From contig JAILCP010000001.1 of NCBI GenBank assembly GCA_024680055.1, forward strand, positions 1-48,424: a stretch of 48,424 nt of DNA, in the 5' to 3' direction. The notes beneath the pieces are model-generated. The model made no database searches. It was given only the letters and a program-made list of their open reading frames with translations, and was not told the origin of the DNA. Of the stretch, positions 44,935 through 48,424 are shown one piece after another; the first letter of the stretch is position 1; every line of letters starts with the position of its first letter. Source of the DNA: Lachnospiraceae bacterium (GTDB lineage: Bacteria; Bacillota; Clostridia; Lachnospirales; Lachnospiraceae). Both the position numbers and the translations under genes were made by a program.

Positions 44935-45972
44935 GTGAAAGAACGAGATTATACGATCGATCTGATTCGGCTTATTTCCATTGGATTGGTGGTAGTTATT
45001 CACGTAAGTAATTATTACAACCGGTACCTTGAAAGTTTAGAAAGCATTTCGTACGTGGCAGCAACTTTTTATAATTCTGTAGCAAGAATTTCGGTGCCGC
45101 TTTTTTTTATGATTAGCGGAGCCCTTTCCTTGTCCCACGACTACGATTTCCATAAGCTTTTTTATAAAATCCGGCATTTTCTTCTTATTCTTGTGGTCTG
45201 GACCGGAATCTATCTGGTGTTTGATTTAACTTTTATGCAATATAAGTTTGAAATTTCCGACTACATCAATTTAATTTTTGAACCGTTAAAACCTCATCTT
45301 TGGTTTATGTATGCCATTATTTCACTTTACATTGTCAATCCTTTTATCCGCATTCTTGTGAAAAACATGGATAAAACCTACCAGAATTACTTTATGATTC
45401 TTTGGTTTGCGTTTACCGGATTTGTTCAAATCATTCGTGTCATATTGGACTACATTGGTTACGACAACGATATTACCTATAGCGTTCCTCTTGTTCAGGG
45501 AACTTACTACCTTGGTTACTATATGGTGGGTTACTTCCTGTACAATCGTATAAAAGAAAAAGACGCCATTCCAATGAAGCTTTGCAGTAGATTGTTTTAC
45601 CTTTCTACCACCGTTGTTTTTCTTGGAACCTACTTTTTCTCCAACCAGACAGAAGCTTATTTTGCCGACCTTTTGACCTATCGGAATCTGTTTGTAATGA
45701 TTTCCTCGGTTACCTTTTTTATTCTGGTTATCGGCAAGGTGAAAATCACTTCTCCAAGGTTGAAAACCATACTATCGGGCATGTCTCCTCTGTTATTTGG
45801 AGTCTACCTTTTGCACATTATACCTTTTGACCTGTTAATTCGCTCCATCCACATTAAAGACTTTAATGCTGTCTACGGTGTGCCGCTGTTTTCTGCAGTT
45901 ATCTTTTCTTTCACACTGTTTTGCGTCTTTCTTTTGAGCAAATTACCTATGGTAAAACATATTATAAAATAA
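44935..45972 (+). CDS. Membrane acyltransferase (acyltransferase_3 family)
   Basis: This 345-residue protein has about ten hydrophobic helices and the N-terminal signature of membrane O-acyltransferases: YTIDLIRLISIGLVVVIHVS with the key His near residue 23, then SVPLFFMISGAL. Such enzymes acetylate surface polysaccharide, peptidoglycan or lipid groups. The start is GTG 44935, seven bases after GGAGG. It is monocistronic with its own promoter and terminator; the acceptor is unknown. Confidence 0.88.
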   Translation: MKERDYTIDLIRLISIGLVVVIHVSNYYNRYLESLESISYVAATFYNSVARISVPLFFMISGALSLSHDYDFHKLFYKIRHFLLILVVWTGIYLVFDLTFMQYKFEISDYINLIFEPLKPHLWFMYAIISLYIVNPFIRILVKNMDKTYQNYFMILWFAFTGFVQIIRVILDYIGYDNDITYSVPLVQGTYYLGYYMVGYFLYNRIKEKDAIPMKLCSRLFYLSTTVVFLGTYFFSNQTEAYFADLLTYRNLFVMISSVTFFILVIGKVKITSPRLKTILSGMSPLLFGVYLLHIIPFDLLIRSIHIKDFNAVYGVPLFSAVIFSFTLFCVFLLSKLPMVKHIIK

Positions 45973-45979
45973 AAATTGA

Positions 45980-46005
45980 CCGTATCGGAACAACCTCCGA
46001 TACGG
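45980..46005. terminator. Bidirectional terminator acyltransferase / dapB
   Basis: CCGTATCGG pairs with CCGATACGG around an 8-nt loop, with T-rich sequence on the plus side and A/T-rich sequence on the other. It lies between convergent genes. Confidence 0.88.
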
Positions 46006-46013
46006 CCTTTGTT

Positions 46014-46811
46014 TTATAATCCAAGCACTTCTTTAATGGTGTAATTTCCCACTCCCTTATCTTTTAAATAAAGGGCTGCGTCCACTGCACCGATTGCAAA
46101 ACATTCATAGTCATAGGCATGATGGGTAATTTCCAGTCGCTCTCCAATACCGCCAAACATTACGGTATGGCTGCTGCTGATATTTCCGGAACGGATGGAA
46201 TGATAACCAATACTTCCCTTTTCCCTTGGACTGTGTCCTTCTCTTCCGTACACTGCCAAATCCTTAATATCCTTTCCCATGGTATGGGCAATTAATTCGC
46301 CCATTTCTTTGGAAGTTCCGCTTGGCGCGTCTTTCTTTAACTGATCGTGGTACTCTAAAATTTCAATGTCCATTTCTTCCCCCACAGCCTTTGTTACCAT
46401 CTCCAAAACCTTGTTCATTACGTTTACAAGCTTGGATGTATTGGCTGCATACAACATTGGGATTTCTTTTCCGGCATCTTCAATCTTTTTCTTTTCTTCT
46501 TCCGAGAAACCGGTGGTTCCAAGTACCAATGCCTTTTTATGAGCAATGGCTAAATCCAGCACTTCCATACTGAATTCCTTGGTGGAAAAATCGATAATAC
46601 AATCGCACTTGTCAATTATGGATTCCAAATCATCCACTACCAAAACTCCTATGCTTTTTCCAAGTAGTGCCACTTCTCCCACGTCTTTGCCAATGTAATC
46701 TCTACCCTTTGGCGCCACTGCACCTACCACAGTGACTCCCTCTCTTTCCTCGGCCACCTTGGTGATAAAGTGACCCATTTTACCGCGAGGTGCTGTTACT
46801 ATAATGTTCAT
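46014..46811 (-). CDS. dapB: 4-hydroxy-tetrahydrodipicolinate reductase
   Basis: This 265-residue enzyme of lysine and diaminopimelate synthesis reduces dihydrodipicolinate with NAD(P)H. The N-terminal dinucleotide motif is APRGKMG, the IDFST block is CIIDFSTKE, GTTGFS follows, and the substrate loop reads EYHDQLKKDAPSGTS. Many homologues have His-His where this has His-Asp, so only one His of that pair is present. It stands alone, without dapA or asd nearby. An extended -10 (TGA-TATAAT, 46867-46872 on the minus strand) lies upstream. Confidence 0.95.
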   Translation of the reverse strand: MNIIVTAPRGKMGHFITKVAEEREGVTVVGAVAPKGRDYIGKDVGEVALLGKSIGVLVVDDLESIIDKCDCIIDFSTKEFSMEVLDLAIAHKKALVLGTTGFSEEEKKKIEDAGKEIPMLYAANTSKLVNVMNKVLEMVTKAVGEEMDIEILEYHDQLKKDAPSGTSKEMGELIAHTMGKDIKDLAVYGREGHSPREKGSIGYHSIRSGNISSSHTVMFGGIGERLEITHHAYDYECFAIGAVDAALYLKDKGVGNYTIKEVLGL

Positions 46812-46933
46812 GTTAACCCTCCTAAAAAATCTTCTCTAATATTTTTAATACACGCCTTCATCTAGGATTATATCACGAAGTAAATTGATTATGCTATAAT
46901 AGACATGATTTTGTATGGAAAAGGACGGATATT

Positions 46934-47884
46934 ATGGAAAATTTAATTTTTAGCTTGAATGCCACCATTCCCATTTTTCTCTTAATGGTGATTGGCTATG
47001 TTTTGAAAGAGATACATTTTATGGACGAAGCCTTTGCTTTGAAACTGAATTCTTTTGTCTTTAAGGTTTCCCTTCCATGTCTTTTGTTTAATGACTTATC
47101 GGTGGTGGATTTTGCAACCGCCTGGGATTCCCGATTTGTTTTCTTTTGTGCTTTTACCACCATTTGCAGTATCCTTATTGCCTTTGTTTTTTCTCTGGCA
47201 ATTAAAGAAAAAAGTCTTCAGGGTGAATTTATTCAGGTAACTTATCGAAGCTCTGCGGCTATTTTGGGTCTTGCGTTTATTCAGAATATTTACGGAAGTA
47301 CCGGCATGGGACCTTTGATGATTGTGGCCAGCGTTCCCCTTTACAATATTTGTGCGGTGATTGTTTTATCTTTCTTTTCACCTAATCAGACCGAAAAACC
47401 TTTTGATCAGGCTTTAATTAAGAAAACTCTTTTGGGTATCTTGAAAAATCCAATTCTAATTGGAATTGTTGTGGGTCTTTTGTGGAGTGCCCTATCTCTC
47501 CCTACGCCCGGAATCTTAATGAAAACCGCAGGAAATATCGGTGCAACCGCAACACCACTTGGACTGATTGCCATGGGTGCCTGTTTTAACTTTAAAGAAG
47601 CTTTCGAATGCGGCAAGGCATCTTTATTTGCCACCTTTACCAAGTTGTTTGGGTTTGTGGGTTTATTTCTTCCCTTTGCAATCCATATGGGATATCGCAA
47701 GGAAGAACTGGTTGCCATTCTGGTCATGCTGGGCTCCGCTTCCACAGTAAGCTGCTTTGTTATGGCTAAGAACATGGGGCACAAGGGTACATTGACCAGT
47801 GCTACGGTTATGCTGACCACGTTATTCAGCGCATTTTCCCTCACTTTCTGGTTGTATCTCATGAAATCTATGGGATTTATTTAA
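46934..47884 (+). CDS. AEC-family (auxin efflux carrier) transporter
   Basis: This 316-residue membrane protein has ten hydrophobic helices in two five-helix repeats and conserved helix-breaking patterns (FKVSLPCLLFNDLS, ATATPLGLIAMGA, GSASTVSCFVMAK). Bacterial relatives export or import small acids such as malate or malonate. An extended -10 sequence, TGC-TATAAT (near 46894), precedes the gene, and the ribosome site before ATG 46934 is a weak AAAGGA. It is closed by the 12-bp hairpin that is also unit 2 of the repeat array. Confidence 0.88.
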   Translation: MENLIFSLNATIPIFLLMVIGYVLKEIHFMDEAFALKLNSFVFKVSLPCLLFNDLSVVDFATAWDSRFVFFCAFTTICSILIAFVFSLAIKEKSLQGEFIQVTYRSSAAILGLAFIQNIYGSTGMGPLMIVASVPLYNICAVIVLSFFSPNQTEKPFDQALIKKTLLGILKNPILIGIVVGLLWSALSLPTPGILMKTAGNIGATATPLGLIAMGACFNFKEAFECGKASLFATFTKLFGFVGLFLPFAIHMGYRKEELVAILVMLGSASTVSCFVMAKNMGHKGTLTSATVMLTTLFSAFSLTFWLYLMKSMGFI

Positions 47885-47952
47885 TTATTACGGGCACTAT
47901 GGCTCTTTTTACATTCTACCCGTCTAGGATTTTTGCCATGTCAATAAAAACT

Positions 47953-47986
47953 ACGGGCATCTTTGATTTAAAAAAAAGATGCCCGT
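47953..47986 (+). terminator. 12-bp perfect hairpin (array unit 2), AEC gene terminator
   Basis: ACGGGCATCTTT (47953-47964) pairs perfectly with AAAGATGCCCGT (47975-47986), and TTGCTTTTATTTT follows. It is the only array unit with a long perfect stem and is well placed to end the AEC transcript. Confidence 0.75.
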
Positions 47987-48087
47987 TGCTTTTATTTTCC
48001 GTTTTATTTTTCTTACGGGTGTTCTAATGAAATCTAATCCTCACCCGTTGCTTTTACCCTGATGAAAACGGGCACATTTCAGATAAT

Positions 48088-48144
48088 GATTTTGCGCCCG
48101 TAAGATTATTTAAAATCGCCTGTTTTCCCTACGGGCGCAAAATC
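48088..48144. repeat. 15-bp inverted repeat linking array units 4 and 5
   Basis: GATTTTGCGCCCGTA (48088-48102) and its exact complement TACGGGCGCAAAATC (48130-48144) face each other across 27 bp. The pairing joins the right arm of unit 4 to the left arm of unit 5, so alternative folds between neighbouring units are possible. Confidence 0.85.
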
Positions 48145-48253
48145 TTATATCCCATAATACCCGTAGAATATTTTTCCCGCTAAATTTCACCTACGGGCAC
48201 ATTTCCAATTTCTCATAAATGCCCGTAATTTCCCTTCCAACTCCTTCCAAACA

Positions 48254-48282
48254 TTGACATTCCAAGTTCATCCTAGTAGAAT
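48254..48282 (+). promoter_or_regulatory. Promoter of the YoaK-family gene
   Basis: TTGACA (48254-48259), a 17-bp spacer and TAGAAT (48277-48282) form a near-consensus promoter. It starts 28 bp after the last array unit and 35 bases before the ATG. Confidence 0.8.
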
Positions 48283-48316
48283 AGTTTGGAATCAAATTAT
48301 AGAAAAGAGTATTGTT

Positions 48317-48424
48317 ATGAAAACCGATGAAAAGTCATTCTTCCTGGAATGCGAAAAACACTGGACGTTCTGGTTATTGATTATGATTGGCGGATTTTAC
48401 GGTGCCTACACCTATACGGTACGT
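48317..48424 (+). CDS. YoaK/DUF1275-family membrane protein, N-terminal part
   Basis: Only the first 36 codons lie in the window. A polar start, then LLIMIGGFYGAYTYTVR, matches my recollection of the first helix of the YoaK (DUF1275) family, whose members are six-helix membrane proteins of unknown transport role. The ribosome site is weak (AAAAGAG), but a strong promoter stands directly upstream. The frame is open to the window edge. Confidence 0.65.
   Translation, partial: MKTDEKSFFLECEKHWTFWLLIMIGGFYGAYTYTVR

Larger units (their letters stand above)
47890..48226. repeat. Six-unit array of 34-bp ACGGG-N24-CCCGT inverted repeats
   Basis: Units start at 47890, 47953, 48015, 48068, 48131 and 48193. 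Each is exactly 34 bp from the A of ACGGG to the T of CCCGT. Starts are 63, 62, 53, 63 and 62 bp apart, and the separators are 29, 28, 19, 29 and 28 bp. Interiors differ apart from shared bits next to the arms: ACGGGCACATTTC in units 4 and 6, CCCGTTGCTTTTA after units 2 and 3. The array fills the gap between the AEC and YoaK-family genes (432 bases without a gene). Two identical-format units lie at 1141-1237. It is not a CRISPR, because neither repeats nor spacers are conserved as blocks. Confidence 0.9.

Noticed and set aside
47890-48226. CRISPR array
   Set aside because: Units are evenly spaced, but neither the 34-bp units nor the separators are conserved in sequence; only the 5-7 base arms recur, in alternating orientation. 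No cas genes are present.
47890-48226. Integron attC sites or a simple terminator cluster
   Set aside because: No RYYYAAC/GTTRRRY attC cores and no integrase are visible. Only unit 2 has a long perfect stem and a following T tract, so multiple terminators do not explain the fixed 34-bp length.

Overview
The window is a chromosomal segment of a low-to-mid-GC Gram-positive anaerobe, most likely a Lachnospiraceae member (Clostridia). Support for this: strong AGGAGG ribosome sites and TTGACA/TATAAT-type promoters; a PurF-like protein with an MSGFFG N-terminus, a form I recall from Lachnospiraceae; a CyuA/YhaM-type cysteine desulfidase; and secreted GH5 and GH114 enzymes with Gram-positive signal peptides or lipoboxes. 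The genus cannot be fixed from the sequence alone. I see no phage, insertion sequence, CRISPR, tRNA or rRNA.

Layout. 1-2.6 kb: start of a secreted surface protein (-), an intergenic region with two units of an unusual inverted-repeat array, and a D-2-hydroxyacid dehydrogenase whose 3' end runs out of frame into a conserved eight-cysteine domain. 2.7-5.7 kb: trkA-trkH potassium uptake. 5.7-8.1 kb: LysR regulator divergent from cyuA. 8.1-11.6 kb: LacI-type regulator divergent from galK-galE. 11.5-15.5 kb: diguanylate cyclase, XRE regulator and GAPDH. 15.6-21.2 kb: an operon (-) of solute-binding lipoprotein, hybrid histidine kinase and DMT transporter. 21.3-24.9 kb: ornithine cyclodeaminase family protein, GH114-like secreted protein and rocA. 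25.2-28.9 kb: ribD-ribE-ribBA-ribH behind an FMN riboswitch. 28.9-34 kb: NarL-type two-component system divergent from a three-gene ABC exporter, with nested palindromes between them. 34-37.6 kb: CapA-like lipoprotein, secreted GH5 glucanase and BASS-family transporter. 37.6-44.8 kb: a 46-residue membrane peptide, a PurF-like protein lacking its N-terminal cysteine, carAB and a HAD hydrolase. 44.9-48.4 kb: acyltransferase, dapB, AEC transporter, a six-unit inverted-repeat array, and the start of a YoaK-family gene.

Most genes are housekeeping or carbohydrate and amino-acid metabolism arranged as short, independently promoted operons closed by clear hairpin terminators. The most unusual signal is a family of eight short inverted repeats, ACGGG-N24-CCCGT (one copy ends CCCGG). 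Every copy is exactly 34 bp long, and copies are mostly 62-63 bp apart: six lie at 47890-48226 and two at 1141-1237. Arm identity and spacing are conserved, but most of the interior and spacer sequence is not. The next most interesting points are the dehydrogenase/cysteine-domain frame break at a six-T run and the PurF-like protein with an apparently dead glutaminase site.
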